A DNA stretch of 64,000 bases from Polytrichum commune. Its lineage: Eukaryota > Streptophyta > Polytrichopsida > Polytrichales > Polytrichaceae. The translations under genes were made by a program, and so were the position numbers. Under the pieces are notes generated by a model. It was not told the DNA's origin, searched no databases, and saw nothing but the letters and a program-made list of their open reading frames with translations. Each line of letters begins with the position of its first letter. Positions within the stretch are counted from its first letter, which is position 1. Below are positions 21,154-33,163 of the stretch, one piece after another. The stretch spans positions 51,264,796 to 51,328,795 of the forward strand of contig OX485807.1 in assembly GCA_950295325.1 (NCBI GenBank). The letters are read 5' to 3'.

Positions 21154-21473
21154 TGCCGCGGACGGAATGTTGAAAGGTGGTTTTATGCTTCCAAAGCAAA
21201 TCATACTTGTGCCGCGGACGGAATGTTGGGAGGTGGGTTTGTCCTACCAAGGCAATTCATGTTCATGCCGCGGACGGAGTGTGGGAAGGTGGCTTTGTGC
21301 TACCAAGGCAAAACATGTTTGTTTTGCGGACAAATTATTAGAAATTGGTTTTGTGGCACCAAACCAATTTGTCCCGCGGACGAAATGTTTAAAGTTGGCT
21401 TTGCGGACCAAGCCAAGCCAAATTGCCGAGGACCAAATGTTGGACGATGGCTTTGTGGCCAAGGCTAGTAGCC
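21154..21473 (+). repeat. 56-bp tandem repeat, about six copies, in element 1
   Basis: Units start TGCCGCGGAC or similar at 21154, 21210, 21266, 21322, 21372 and 21424. Each contains a version of GAATGTTG-GAGGTGG-TTTGT. Element B has this segment once, between the zinc knuckle and protease ([16 protein letters not shown]). Because 56 is not a multiple of three, the expansion cannot preserve a frame. Confidence 0.88.
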
Positions 21474-22300
21474 TTAAGCCGAGGCCAAGTATTTTGTACC
21501 TTGAGGCTCAAATGAATGGGAGGCTTGTCTCATGGGTTGACAAAGAGTTAAGGCATTCTTTCATGACCCCAAAGCTCACAAGGGAGTTGGGGTTTGCCGA
21601 TTGGTAGAGTGGTGAAGCCCACCAAGGTGCGGTTTGGAAAGGGCGAACCGCATGAGACAAAGGAGGCCGCGATGCATGTAAACTTTCAATGTGGGACATT
21701 GGAATTTTGTCAAAATTTCACACCATGTGAAATAGATGAAATGCATGTCATTGTGAAGGCCGCCTTCTTTGAAACTCACATGATAGATGTGAGGTGCAAG
21801 CCGGTGTGCTTGCCGTGCATTATGATGTGTCATAATGGCAAAGAATTGAGGTTCAAATTGACAAGGACTCCTATGGTAGGAGGACCCAAGTTGAATTTGG
21901 TCTTAATGGACCAAATGAAATATGGTAAACATAATGGTCGTGGTTCAATTGGAGCAACTCCAAGGAACTCATGGGGAGGCTAGGAAATATGGGCCTCCCC
22001 CAAACCATACTTGTGGGATGTTGGTGAGATACAAGGATGTATTCACCAATGTGTTGCTCAAAATGTTACCGCCAAGGAGTGAATTGCAACTTTGCTCAAG
22101 AAGAAATTGAGTTCTTGAGGCATGTGGTGACAAAAGAAGTTGGTGGACAAACATGAAGAATTTCAAGGCAATCCAAGAGGAGAATTGGCCCTTGACTCAA
22201 AAAAAGCTTAGGTCATTGGTTGGCCTAGCCAACTACTACCACCACTTCATTCTAGATTTATTTTAAGGTTGCTAGGGCCTTACTCGACTTATTGAGGAAA

Positions 22301-23220
22301 TGGCTATCCCAAGAGTGGGATGAGCCTTGTCACCAAGCCCTTGGGAAGCTCAAGAGCAAGTTCCCTTCACAAGATGTGGTTAAGTTTCCGGGTTTTCATA
22401 AGCATTTTGAGGTGCACATGGAGACGAAGGACTTTATCATTGGCGGATGTTGATCCAAGATGGATGACCATTGCTTATGGGAGCATTAAGCTCCATGGTT
22501 GTAGAAGCTTGTCCAACTTGTGCAAGAAATGGCTATCCCAAGAGTGGGATGAGCCTTGCCACAAAGTCTTTGAGGAGCTTAAGAGCAAGTTCTCTTCGCC
22601 GCCCGTGCTCAAGTTCGCGGAATTTGACAAACCTTTTGAGGTGCATACGGGGGCAAGCGACTTTATCATTGGCGGATGTTGATCCAAGATGGATGCCCAT
22701 TGCATATGGGACCATTAAGCTTAAAGGTGGTCGAACCTTGTGCGACTTGTGAACGAAATGGCTATCTCAAGAGTGGGATGAGCCTTGTCCCAAAGTCTTT
22801 GGGGAACTTAAGACAAAGTCCTCTTTACCACCCGTGTTCAAGTTCGCGGAGCTTGAAAAACCTTTTGAGGTGCATACGGGGGGCGAGTGACTTTACCATT
22901 GGCGGATGTTGATGCTAGATGGATGGCCATTGCATATGAGAGCATGAAGCTCAATGGTTGTCCCACCTTGTGCGACTTGTGGAAGAAATGGCTATCCCAA
23001 GAGTGGGATGATGTTTGTCACGAGTCTTTGGGGAGCTTAAGACCAAGTTCTCTTCGCCGCCCGTGCTCAGGTTCGCGGAGCTTGACAAACCTTTTGAGGT
23101 GCATACGGGGGTGAGTGATTTTGCCAATGGTGGATTATGTGTAAGATGGATGGCCATTGCATATGCGAGCATGAAGCTCGATGGTTGTCAAAGAAGACAA
23201 CCAACTCATAACAAAGAACT
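22301..23220 (+). repeat. 229-bp tandem repeat, four copies, in element 1
   Basis: TGGCTATCYC begins units at 22301, 22530, 22759 and 22989. Each unit is a degenerate copy of the start of the RNase H domain, from [11 protein letters not shown] through [14 protein letters not shown] and the KLDGC region. Element B has one copy. The other A-type copies have two or three. Confidence 0.9.
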
Positions 23221-25806
23221 TCTTTGCCGTAGTGCATTGCTTGAAGATGTGGCGACATTATTTAAGGTCGCATAAAGCAAAGGTCTACATGGACAATGTG
23301 TCCTAAAAGTATTTTGACATACAAGCGCAAGTGACCGCCAAGTCATTGCGTTGGCATGATAGCTTGGCGCTTATGAAGGTGGATTTGATCCACAAACCGG
23401 ACTGTGCAAATGTGGTGCCGGAAGCGCTAAGTAGACGGGAAGAGTTCCAAGCAATGAGAACCATCCAAACCTTGTGGCTAATGTGTGCCGGCGAAGGAAA
23501 CTTGTGATGCAAGATACGGGAGGGGTAAATTAACTACCCCGAGGCACAAAAGCTTTTAGGTGAGCTTCGCAAGAGCAAGGTGCTTAAAGAGGTTAAGTTG
23601 GTGGACGGATTGTTCAAGTGCAAGCAAAGTTGGGTGTATGTGCCACAAGGCAAGTTGAGGCTATCGGTTTTGAAGGAGGAATATGATAGTCCTATTGCCG
23701 GCCATAGAGGAGAAAAAGAAAAAACCGCCATAGAATGGTGTCATGGAGTTACCATTGGCGGTGCATAAAATGAAGATATAGCCCACTTTGTGAAGGCTTG
23801 AATTAAAGTGCCAAGTGAACCGAGCCTCTTACCAAAAGCAAGGCGGTTTCTTGCAACCGTGCCTATCCCGTCGGCGCCATGGCATAGTATGTGCATGGAC
23901 TTGATCACAAGTTTGCCGGAGTCACATGGGTATGATGCCATCTTGTTGATGGTAGAGCGGTTTGCCAAGTTGGCACACATGGTGCCGATTGTGGGAACCG
24001 CCACCGCGTTGGAGACCGCATAGCCTTTTCTCAAAGGATGGTTGAGGCACCACGGGTTGCCAAGAGTGATTGTGTGGGATCAAGATCCGAAGTTCACAAG
24101 TGCATTTTCAATGCATTTCTCTAAGGAGGTCGGAATGAAACTAAGGTTTAACACGGCCTTGCATTCCCAAATGAATGGGAAAGCGGAGCATGTGAATGGA
24201 GTCTTGAAGCAATACTTGAGGAACTTGGTGGGGGCGGACCAAGGAGATTGGGCGGTCTATGTGGGTCGAGCGGAGTGTAATTGCAATGTAGCCACGCACT
24301 TGGCTACCAAGGGGTGGTCTTTCGTGGTGGCTTATGGAGTGGATGCGCTCCAACCTATTAACCTAGCTCTCGAGGGGGCACATTCAACACTAGAGTTCAA
24401 CCAAGATGGTGAGGACTTGGCCAAGGATGGTGAACAAGTCTTGGAGATGACCAAGTTGTTGGTGGAGAAAGCCCGAAGGTGCTACGGAGTGCAAATCAAT
24501 GCCGGAAGACGCGAAGTGGAGTATGAGGTGGGCCAATCAGGTGTTGTTGAATGTGGACAACTTCACCTTGCCCAAAGGCCTTACTCCAAAAGTTCATGTC
24601 CAAAATTGGAGCTTCGTTTTCCATGGTGGAACAAGTGTTCAAGGACATGTATAAGTTGGAATTAATTACCGCCCGAGATCAAAGTGCATCCGACATTTCA
24701 TGTCTCATTACGAAAGTCATTTTAGGACGACACCTTGTGGCCCGATCACAAGCAAGTGATTAGGCCACGTCCCGACCTTGTGGAGGTCATTTGTATATGA
24801 GGTAGGAGGGCATCCTCAAGTGTAGGAAGTCCAAGTGAAAATGAAAGAAAATGTACAAAGGAGTACTTGGTGAAATGGTGAGGATGCCATGAGAAAGAAA
24901 CCGCTTGGGTGGCGGCAAGAGACATGGTGAACACCAATGAATTGGTGAAGCACTTTGAAGAAACTAAGGCTAAGGATTCCAATAAAATGAAGCGTAGGCA
25001 TTGATGAGGACATCAATCTCCTTTAGTGGGGGAGAGACGCTAGTAGCACACTTAGCTTCGAGGCTAATTGCTCCACAACATGAACTTGTTCTTTGGCTTG
25101 AGGGAATAAAGTCCAAACTTTAGTGGTGCAAAGAGAAATGTATGAGATGAGGTCCTAGTCTTGTACTTGTGCTTGGTTAATGGAAGAGGGGGAATAGATA
25201 TGCCAAACTAGGTTGGGTAAGCCGAGTAATTGGGGGCCATGGCTTGGAGGGGCCTTGGATAAAACCAAGAAACTTCTTAATTGTGGGCTTGTCCGGGCGG
25301 GGACAAGGTGATGGCGCGTGCTCATAAAAGTGCTACCCGCGAGCTAACGAGAGTCGGCGCATGGGAGTCATGAACCCATGTCTCGAAAGAGCAAAGTGGG
25401 AACCGAGTCGGGCGGGACTTGGCATCACCCCCGTGCGATCGAGGCGTGGCTTAACAATGGAAAGCCATCTCGGAGTTGCAACCGAGACAACTTAGTGGAA
25501 GCGTTGAGGTCTCGCCTAGATGTGTCACGTTAGGCTAGTGGAGCCTAACGGGGGAGGCCCCAAAGGAGGGGCAACCCAAGTGAGTCCCAAAGTAGGTGGG
25601 TCTAGTATAGGTTAGGTCCTTGGATGAGAGATCCAAGGTCGCTAACGGACCACCTAGGAACGACACCTTTGGGACTATGCCAAATTTGAAGATGCATTGT
25701 GGGGGTCGCGCCCTAAGGTAAACACAATGCCGCACCATAGAGGATGGCAACTTGAGAATTGGTGTGCCGACTACGAGTATAGTCGATGAGGGCATCGACT
25801 CCGTTT

Positions 25807-25818
25807 GGTGGGGGTGAG
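25807..25818 (+). promoter_or_regulatory. Polypurine tract of element 1
   Basis: GGTGGGGGTGAG lies directly against the 3' LTR start. A second purine run, AGTGGGGGAGAGA, lies about 790 bp upstream at 25024. Confidence 0.8.
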
Positions 25819-26789
25819 TGTCGCGCACCTCTCCATGAGGAGTGCCCGAAACACCATGGGCACAAGGGGGACCCCGGAGTGACACCCGGGACTTGTGGCG
25901 CCGTTGGTGAGAGGGCCCAAGTGATCCTAGTGTGGGTGAGGGCCCCGGGCGTTGGGAACGCCTCCCACCCACGAAGACTAGGAGGCACAAGGGTAAGGCC
26001 ATGAGCTATGCGTAGCTCATGGCGTGGTGATTCTAGAATGCTCAAGAACACCTCAATCGGAGGTGTGAGCTAGGAGTTATGGCCATTTGAGTGGGGCGCT
26101 GTCCCGGGACAGCGCCCTGGTACAGCAGTGCCTGAGAGTGATTCCCGAGACTGCCAAGGTTCAAACAGGCATAACTTCCTCACCACTTGTCCAAATGGGG
26201 CAAGTGAGGAGTCCATCGGCATCTACGTGAAGCGTAGATGAAGATGAAGTGGTCAAGTGTTAGCATCAGACATCATACAAGGAAGTTATGATGGTCTGAA
26301 GCTGTGGGGGCTTCTAGGCCCAGCGGCTAAGGGAAAATGTCCACTTGGCCCCAACTCTTGGTTGAGAGACAAGAGGTTGGTTGACGGTGGGGTAGGGGCC
26401 CCGCGTAGAGTCCTAGAGGCTTATATGGGTGAGGTGGTGTGGCCTCACCCACCCGAGGCCAAACGGCACGGCCTCCATGGGCATTGGCCCAATGTGAGGC
26501 CATAGTTGCCTAGTATGGTTCGGGTTGTTGTAGTGTTGCTTCGGCAACGCGATGATCAACATGGGATTGGACTTCCATGGATGGAAGTCCACATCTAGGA
26601 ATGGGTTACCGATGAAGGGGTGAGTCCCGAAAGCAAAGTAGGAGGGTTGGTTCCCTCCTATGAGCTATATGGTCCGGGGTAAGAGGAGCTAACCATTAGC
26701 ATGGCGGTATGCGAAGGGTTAGCGCTCGTAACCTTTGCTAGAAAGGAAAATTGGCAAGATTGCTAAGGGGGCTAGCAAGGGTTGCGACA
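25819..26789 (+). repeat. 3' LTR of element 1
   Basis: Same length as the 5' LTR. The one difference I found is CGTAACC here against CGTAAAC there. Confidence 0.92.
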
Positions 26790-26834
26790 AATATAGGGAT
26801 GGGGCTACCACGCCTACCATCCGCAGTGGGAACC
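26790..26834. other. 45-bp piece of block C between elements 1 and 2
   Basis: Opens with the duplicated AATAT and closes with GAACC, the duplication made by element 2. It therefore continues from 19502 and into 34145. Confidence 0.85.
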
Positions 26835-27809
26835 TGTCGTGCACCTCTCCATGAGGAGTGCCCGAAACACCATGGGCACAAGGGGGACCCCGGAGTGACA
26901 CCCGGACTTGTGGCGCCATTGGTGAGAGGGCCCAAGTGATCCTAGTGTGGGCGAGGGCCCCGGGCGTTGGGAACGCCTCCCACCCACGAAGACTAGGAGG
27001 CACAAGGGTAAGGCCATGAGCTATGCGTAGCTCATGGCGTGGTGATTCTAGAATGCTCAAGAACACCTCAATCGGAGGTGTGAGCTAGGAGTTATGGCCA
27101 TTTGAGTGGGGCGCTGTCCTGGGACAGCGCCCTGGTACAGCAGTGCCTGGGAGTGATTCCCGGGACAGCCAAGGTTCAAACAGGCATAACGTCGTCAGTA
27201 CTTGCCTGAATGGGGTAAGTGAAGAGTTCATCGGCATCTACGTGAAACGTAGATGTGGATGGAGTGGTTTCTTGTTATCATCGCACATAATACAAGGAAG
27301 TTATGATGGTCTGAAGCTGCTGGGGGCTTCTAGGCCCAGCGGCTAAGGGAAAGTGTCCACTTGGCCCCAACTCTTGGTAGAGAGACAAGAGGTTGGTTGA
27401 CGGTGGGGTAGAGGTCCCGCGTAGAGTCCTAGAGGCTTATATGGGTGAGGTGGTGTGGCCTCACCCACCCGAGGCCGAACGGCACGGTCTCCATGGGCTT
27501 TGGCCCATTGTGAGGCCATAGTTGCCTAGTATGGTTCGGGTTGTTGTAGTGTTGCTCCGGCAACACGATGATCAACATAACATTGGACTTCCATGGATGG
27601 AAGTCCACATCTAAGGGTTGGTTACCGATTAAAGGGGTGAGTCCCGAAATCAAAGTAAGAGGGTTGGTTCCCCTCCTATGAAATAATGGTCCGGGGTTAG
27701 AGGAGCTAACCATTAGCATGGCGGTATGCGAAGGGTTAGCGACTCGTAACCTTTGCTAGAATTGAAAATTGGCAAGATGGTCAAGGGGGAGCTAGCAAGG
27801 GTTGCGACA
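26835..27809 (+). repeat. 5' LTR of element 2
   Basis: Starts TGTCGTGCACC and ends GTTGCGACA. The central palindrome has one mismatch here (GTCCTGGGAC). Confidence 0.9.
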
Positions 27810-27811
27810 CG

Positions 27812-27823
27812 TGGTATCAGAGC
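27812..27823 (+). promoter_or_regulatory. Primer-binding site of element 2
   Basis: TGGTATCAGAGC, two bases after the LTR, complementary to initiator tRNA-Met. Confidence 0.9.
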
Positions 27824-28487
27824 AGGGTTCCAAATTTTGAGCTCACACTTTGAGGGAAACATGGCTATCAAAAATACGGGTTGTGATGGTGAGCCCGGGG
27901 TTTCCAAAAGGTTGTGAGGCTCAAATTGGAACAAGGATCATATGCAAATGGAGTTTGACCATACCATTGATTTTAATGGTAATGGTGGGCATGAGGGTGG
28001 ATTCGGTGAGGAAAATGGAGGTGTCCTTTGAAGGGGCTCCCGCAAACCTCAAATAGTATTTGGGGCCTAGAATACCGAATGCATCCAAAACCTTGGAGGG
28101 TATTAATGTTGGATTGAAATTTCAATTCGAAATGCTTGGAAGGTATTGATGTTGGAATGAACTTGGTGCTAATGAGGCACCCGGGGCCTCTTAAGGCCTA
28201 TGTGCGCTATTCAAACGCACAAATGAAGGATACACCTAAAACGGACGAGCTTTCTAAGAAATGCATCCTTTTAGGTGGGGTTTTAAAAGCGGGTGGTGGA
28301 TGCCTTGTTTAAGTCCCCAAGGCTTCTTGAGGACATGGTGGGGATCATCAAGTTTGCAAGATCATTGAATCCGATGTCCCGAAGAAAAGTTTGGCGGCGC
28401 ATCACCACAAGTGGCTTTAGCCAAAGTAGGTCCCAAAGAAATGAGTGCAAATTGTTTGGTCCATTTTACTTAGGCAAAACATGTTGG

Positions 28488-28808
28488 TGCCGCTAACGGA
28501 ATGTTGAAAGGTGGCTTTATGCTTCCAAGGCAAATCATACTCATGCCGCGGACGGAATGTTGGGAGGTGGGTTTGTCCTACCAAGGCAATTCATGTTCGT
28601 GCCGCAGACGGAGTGTGGGAAGGTGGCTTTGTGCTATCAAGGGAAAACATGTTTGTTTTGCGGATAAACTATTAGAAATTGCTTTTGTGGCACTAAACCA
28701 ATTCGTCCCACGGACGGAATGTTAAAAGTTGGCTTTGCGGACCGAGCCAAAACATATTGTTGCGGTGGACCGAGAATTAGATGGTGGCTTTGTGGCCAAG
28801 GCTAGTAG
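28488..28808 (+). repeat. 56-bp tandem repeat array in element 2
   Basis: Same unit as in element 1, with the first unit reading TGCCGCTAAC. About six diverged units. Confidence 0.82.
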
Positions 28809-28951
28809 CCTTAAGCCAAGGCCAAGTCATGTATACCTTGAGGCTCAAATGAATGGGAGATATGTCTCATGAGTTGTCAAAGAGGCAACGGACTCTTTCA
28901 TGAGCCCAAAGCTCACAAGGGGGTTGGGGCTTGCCGACGGGTAGAGCCGGC

Positions 28952-29361
28952 CACGGGTAGATCACTCCATTGTCAAGTTGAACATCACGTGCGACCAAAA
29001 AAAATCTTCTTTTGGTAAGTTGCACCACCAAAATGGGTCAAAATTTTATCAAATTTTTCTCATGAGTAGATATACACAGTACCTATGACATACTTAAAAA
29101 TGGTAACGAAATTTGATGATTTGTTTTTTTCATAAAACATACCGTTTCTAACTAGAATGACACAGAATTGAACTAAAAAAATTACTAAAAAAAATAAAGA
29201 TGACTAAAAATTTCAGAAAACTATTCAAAAGTTACTATCAATGGTTATGTATATGTAGAAAAAAAATCATAAATTTTAAAATTATATATGGCATGTAATA
29301 TAGGGGTAGCAAACTTTGTCCGCACGTGGTGTTCAATTTGACAAGGAGTGATCTACCCGTG
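28952..29361. mobile_element. MITE with about 41-bp terminal inverted repeats and 8-bp TSD
   Basis: The left end CACGGGTAGATCACTCC and the right end GGAGTGATCTACCCGTG are perfect inverse copies. The match continues to CACGTGCG with four differences. GAGCCGGC is duplicated on both sides (28944-28951 and 29362-29369). The interior is AT-rich and has no gene. An 8-bp duplication with CA...TG ends fits a hAT-type non-autonomous transposon. Confidence 0.9.
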
Positions 29362-30054
29362 GAGCCGGCAAGCCCACCAAGGTACGGTTTGCAAAGGGCG
29401 AACCGCATGAAGCAAAGGAGGCGGCGATGCATGTAACCTTTTGATGTGGGACATTAGATTTTTTTCAAGATTTCACTCTATGTGAAATAAATGAGGTGCA
29501 TGTCATTGGAAAGGTCACCTTCTTTGAAACTCACATGATAGATGTGAGGTGCAAGCCAATGTGCTTGCGGTGCATTATGATGTGTCATAATGGCAAAGAG
29601 ATGAAGTTCAAATTGATAAGGACTCCTATGGTAGGAGGACCCAAGTTGAATTTGGTCTTAATGAACCAAATGAAAAAAGGCCAACATAATGGTCGTGGTT
29701 CAATTGGAGCAACTCCAAGGAACGTACGGGGAGGCTAGGAAAGATGGGCCTCCCCTAAACCACTTTGGTGGGATGTTGGTGAGATACAATGATGTATTCA
29801 CCAATGTGTTGCCCAAAAGTTACCGCCAAAGAGTGAAAAATAACTTTGCTCAACAAGAGATTGAGTTCTAGAGGTATGTGGTGACAAAGGAAGTTGGTGA
29901 CAAACATGAAGAATATCAAGGCCATCCAAAAGGAGAATTGGTCCTTGACTCAAGAAAAGGGCTTAGGTCATTTGGTGGCCTAGCCAACTACTACCACCAC
30001 TTCATTCGAGGTTTTTCTAAGGTTGCTAGGACCTTAGTCGATTTGTTGAAAAGA

Positions 30055-30512
30055 TGGCTATCCCAAGGGTGGGATGAACCTTGCCACCAAGTCCTTGAGG
30101 AGCTTAAGACCAAGTTCTCTACGCCGCTCGTGCTCAAGTTCGCGGACTTTGACAAACCTTTTGAGGTGCATACGGGGGCGAGTCACTTTACCATTGGCGG
30201 ATGTTGATGCAAGACGTATGGCCATTGCATATGGGAGCATGAAGGTCGATGATTGTCCGACCTTGTCCAACTTGTGAAAGAAATGGCTATCCCAAGAATG
30301 GGATGAGCCTTGTCATCAAGTCCTTGGGGAGCTTAAGACTAAGTTCTCTTCGCCGCCCGTGCTTAAGTTCGCCGAGTTTGACAAACCTTTTAAGGTGCAT
30401 ACGGGGGCGAGTGACTTTGCCAATGGCGGATTGTTGATGTAAGCTTGATGGCCATTGCATATGAGAGCATGAAGCTTGGTGGTTGTCAAAAAAGACAACT
30501 AATTGATGACAA
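30055..30512 (+). repeat. 229-bp tandem repeat, two copies, in element 2
   Basis: Unit starts (TGGCTATCCC) at 30055 and 30284, spacing 229. Confidence 0.87.
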
Positions 30513-30997
30513 AGAACTTCTTTGCGGTAGTGCATTGCTTGAAGATGTGGCGACACTAGTTGGGGTCGCACAAAGTAAAGGTCTACAAGGACAATGTGTC
30601 CTAAAAGTATTTTGACATACAAGCACAAGTGAGCGCCAAGTCATTGCGTTGGCATGATAGCTTGGCGCTTATGAAGGTGGATCTGATCCACAAACCGGAC
30701 CATGGAAATGTGGTGCCGGATGCGCTAAGTAGACGGGAAGAGTTCCAAACAATGAGAACCATCCAAACCTTGTGGCTAATGTGTGCCGGCGGAAGAAACT
30801 TGTGATGCAAGATACGGGAGGGGTAAATTAACTACCCCGAGGCACAAAAGCTTTTAGGTGAGCTTCGCAAGAGCAAGGTGCTCAAAGAGGTTAAGTTGGT
30901 AGACGGATTGTTCAAGTGTAAGCAAAGTCGGGTGTATGTGCCTCAAGGCAAGTTGAGGCTATCGGTTTTGAAGGAAGAATGTGATAGTCCTATTGCC

Positions 30998-31037
30998 TGT
31001 CGCAACCCTTGCTAGTCCCCCTTGACATTGCGCGACA
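30998..31037 (-). mobile_element. 40-bp LTR remnant flanked by a 5-bp TSD
   Basis: Begins TGTCGCAACCCTTGCTAG and ends TTGCGCGACA, so it keeps both LTR tips, 30 bp and 10 bp long. TTGCC is duplicated on both sides (30993-30997 and 31038-31042). It is a minus-oriented LTR insertion that has lost about 930 bp of its middle. Confidence 0.85.
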
Positions 31038-33163
31038 TTGCCGGCCATAGAGGAGAAAGAAAAAAACCGCCATAGAATGGCATCAAGGAGGTTCCATTGG
31101 CGGTGCATAAAGGAGCATATAACCCACTTTGTGAAGGCTTGAATTAAAGTGCCAAGTGAACCGAGCCTCTTACCAAAAGCAAGGCGGTTTCTTGCAACCG
31201 TTGCCTATCCCGCCGGGGCCATGACATAGTATGTGCATGGACTTGATCATAAGTTTGCCGGAGTCACATGGGTATGATGCCATCTTGTTGATGGTAGAGC
31301 GGTTTGCCAAGTTGGCACACATGGTGCCGATTGTGGGAACCGCCACCGCGTTGAAGACCGCATAGCCTTTTCTCAAAGGATGGTTGAGGCACCACGGGTT
31401 GCCAAGAGTGATTGTGTGGGATCAAGATCCAAAGTTCACAAGTGCATTTTCAATGCATTTCTCTAAGGAGGTCGGAATGAAACTAAGGTTTAACACGGCC
31501 TTGCATTCCCAAATGAATGGGAAAGCGGAGCATGTGAATGGAGTCTTGAAGCAATACTTGAGGAACTTGGTGGGGGCGGACCAAGGAGATTGGGCGGACT
31601 ATGTGGGTCGAGCGGAGTGTAATTGCAATGTAGCCACGCACTTGGCTACCAAGGGGTGGTCTTTCGTGGTGGCTTATGGAGTGGATGCGCTCCAACCTAT
31701 TAACCTAGCTCTCGAGGGGGCACATTCAACACTAGAGTTCAACCAAGATGGTGAGGACTTGGCCAAGGATACATGGTAAACAAGTCTTGGAGATGACCAA
31801 GTTGTTGGTGGAGAAAGCCCGAAGGTGCTACGGAGTGCAAATCAATGCCGGAAGACGCGAAGTGGAGTATGAGGTGGGCCAATGAGGTGTTGTTGTTGAG
31901 TGTGGACAACTTCACCTTGCCCAATTGCCTTACTCCAAAAATTCATGTCCAAAATTGGAGCTTCGTTTTCCATTGTGGAACAAGTGTTCAAGGACATGTA
32001 TAAGTTGGAATTACCGCCGGAGATCAAAGTGCATCCGACATTTCATGTCTCATTCCTAAAGCCATTCAAGGAGGACACCTTGTGGCCCGATCACAAGCAA
32101 GTGATTAGGCCACGTCCCGACCTTGTGGAGGTCATTTGGAACATGAGGTAGGAGGGCATCCTCAAGTGTAGGAAGCCCAAGTGAAAATGAAAGAAAATGT
32201 ACAAAGGAGTACTTGGTGAAATGGTGAGGATACCATGAGAAGAAGCCGTTTGGGTAGCGGCAAGAGACATGATGAACGCCAAGGAATTCGTAAAGCACTT
32301 TGAAGAAACTAAGGCTAGACATTCCAATAAAATGAAGCGTAGGCATTGATGAGGACATCAATCTCCTTTAGTGGGGGAGAGACGCTAGTAGCACACTTAG
32401 CTTCGAGGCTAATTACTCCACAACATGAACTTGTTCTTTGGCTTGAGGCAATCATGTCCAAACTTTAGTGGTGCAAAGAGAAAAGTATGAGATGAGGTCC
32501 TAGTCTTGTACTTGTGCTTGGTTAATGGAAGAGGGGGAATAGATATGCCAAACTAGGTTGGGTAAGCCGAGTAATTGGGGGCCATGGCTTGGAGGGGCCT
32601 TGGATAAAAGCAAGAAACTTCTTAGTTGTGGGCTTGTCCGGGCAGGGACAAGGTGATGGCGCGTGCTCATAAAAGTGCTACCCGCGAGCTAACGAGAGTT
32701 GGCGCATGGGAGTCATGAACCCATGTCTCGAAAGAGCAAAGTGGGAACCGAGTCGGGCGGGACTTGGCATCACCCCCGTGCGATCGAGGCGTGGCTTAAC
32801 AATGGAAAGCCATCTCGGATTTGCAACCGAGCCAACTTAGTGGAAGCGTTGAGGTATCGCCTAGATGTGTCATGTTAGGCTAGTGGAGCCTAACGGGGGA
32901 GGCCCCAAAGGAGGGGCAACCCAAGTGAGTCCCAAAGTAGGTGGGTCTAGTGTAGATTGGGTCCTTGGAGGAGAGATCCAAGGTCGCTAACGGACCACCT
33001 AGGAACGACACCTTTGGGACTATGCCAAATTTGAAGATGCATTGTGGTGGTCACGCCCTAAGGTAAACACAATGCCGCACCATAGAGGATGGCAACTTGA
33101 GAATTGGTGTGCCGACTACGAGTATAGTCGATGAGGGCATCGACTCCGTTTGGTGGGGGTGAG

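Larger units (their letters stand above)
20488..25806 (+). pseudogene. Dead gag-pol of element 1
   Basis: Short plus-strand pieces recall gag (HPGPLKAYVRYSNAQM-like), the protease region (GRLVSWVDKELRHSFM), RNase H, integrase ([34 protein letters not shown]) and the chromodomain region. They are separated by frameshifts. Fixed lesions shared with elements 2, 3 and 4 are a TAA in the RNase H (NVS-stop-KYF), a TAG in integrase (LETA-stop-PF), loss of the RNase H aspartate (HTGAS in place of HTDAS) and an extra G in the chromodomain. The reverse transcriptase core is missing. No product can be made. Confidence 0.88.
19503..26789 (+). mobile_element. Gypsy element 1, complete, non-autonomous A-type
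   Basis: Two 971-bp LTRs (19503-20473 and 25819-26789) differ at about one base by my reading. The TSD is AATAT on both sides (19498-19502 and 26790-26794). A primer-binding site follows the 5' LTR and a polypurine tract precedes the 3' LTR. The internal region derives from a chromovirus gag-pol like that of element B but is riddled with stops and frameshifts and carries two tandem amplifications. Near-identical LTRs with a dead interior imply recent movement driven in trans. Confidence 0.93.
27824..33151 (+). pseudogene. Dead gag-pol of element 2
   Basis: Same order of remnants as element 1, with the same TAA in the RNase H (30609 region), TAG in integrase (31370 region) and extra G in the chromodomain (32145 region). 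Integrase pieces are the best preserved. There is no reverse transcriptase core. Confidence 0.86.
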
